DNA of 64,000 nt from DATAGF01 sp963834875 (GTDB taxonomy: Bacteria; Actinomycetota; Thermoleophilia; Miltoncostaeales; Miltoncostaeaceae). The stretch is taken from NCBI GenBank assembly GCA_963834875.1, contig CAWIDG010000022.1, forward strand, positions 1 through 64,000, in the 5' to 3' direction. This document shows positions 59,335-64,000 of this stretch, in pieces. The position numbers and the translations under genes are program-made. The stretch's first letter is position 1, and every line of letters starts with the position of its first letter. The notes beneath the pieces are model-generated. The model had not been told where the DNA came from. It made no database searches and saw only the letters and a program-made list of their open reading frames with translations.

Positions 59335-64000
<4,666 letters not shown>

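Overview
The window is GC-rich chromosomal DNA with dense, overlapping operons. Gene content (MreBCD/RodA/PBP2 rod system, TrkA-type RCK proteins, DUF899, CHRD and 'secreted repeat' lipoproteins, a Rho_N-tailed 'plasmid stabilization' protein, a giant HAMP-repeat hybrid kinase) and base composition fit an actinomycetote, most likely class Thermoleophilia (Solirubrobacterales/Gaiellales-like). That placement is inference; no rRNA is present. No prophage, IS element, integron or CRISPR array was seen. Three tRNAs (Ala-GGC, Leu-TAG, His-GTG) are present, all on the minus strand.

Layout. 1-3.4 kb: AlkZ/YcaQ-like winged-helix gene, small conserved gene, secreted-repeat lipoprotein, ECF sigma factor with a putative anti-sigma partner. 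3.5-7.8 kb: a four-gene plus-strand operon (ATP-grasp ligase, RraA-like aldolase, NAD-type beta-decarboxylating dehydrogenase, sugar-transfer-type ATP-grasp), the best candidate for an undescribed small-molecule pathway. 7.9-8.7 kb: three small genes. 8.9-12.6 kb (minus): rplU-rpmA-obgE-proB-nadD-rsfS-tRNA-Ala. 12.7-14.3 kb: orphan peptide-binding protein. 14.3-22.4 kb (minus): mreB-mreC-mreD-mrdA-rodA-DUF697-rng. 22.6-26.1 kb (plus): MarR-GNAT fusion, small charged protein, MFS exporter, DUF899 protein. 26.1-35.2 kb (minus): tRNA-His, tRNA-Leu, tig, clpP, clpX, valS, folC, membrane protein, ndk, maf. 35.3-38.9 kb: cupin, FlK-like thioesterase, OsmC, zinc alcohol dehydrogenase, acyl-CoA dehydrogenase. 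38.9-44.9 kb (minus): biotin operon bioB-bioA-bioF-bioD, a diiron ferritin-like gene, birA. 44.9-50.0 kb (minus): a probable potassium/cation uptake unit with two APC-USP permeases, a 59-aa membrane protein and two TrkA-type RCK proteins. 50.3-55.5 kb: copper-amine-oxidase-like protein with an altered cofactor motif, CHRD protein, coiled-coil protein, topoisomerase IB, a 22-aa membrane microprotein, Rho_N protein. 55.5-64 kb (minus): a multidomain receiver/PAS/GAF/SpoIIE/HATPase/STAS protein, preceded in the operon by a HAMP-repeat hybrid histidine kinase that runs off the right edge.

Two window-wide patterns matter to a reader. First, about a dozen genes have a TANNNT -10 element ending 6-9 nt before the start codon, implying leaderless mRNAs; this helps choose several starts. 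Second, more than a dozen genes are broken by frameshifts, and nearly all behave as single extra G/C bases (+1). That points to insertion-type sequencing or assembly error rather than gene decay, so those genes are annotated as probably intact.
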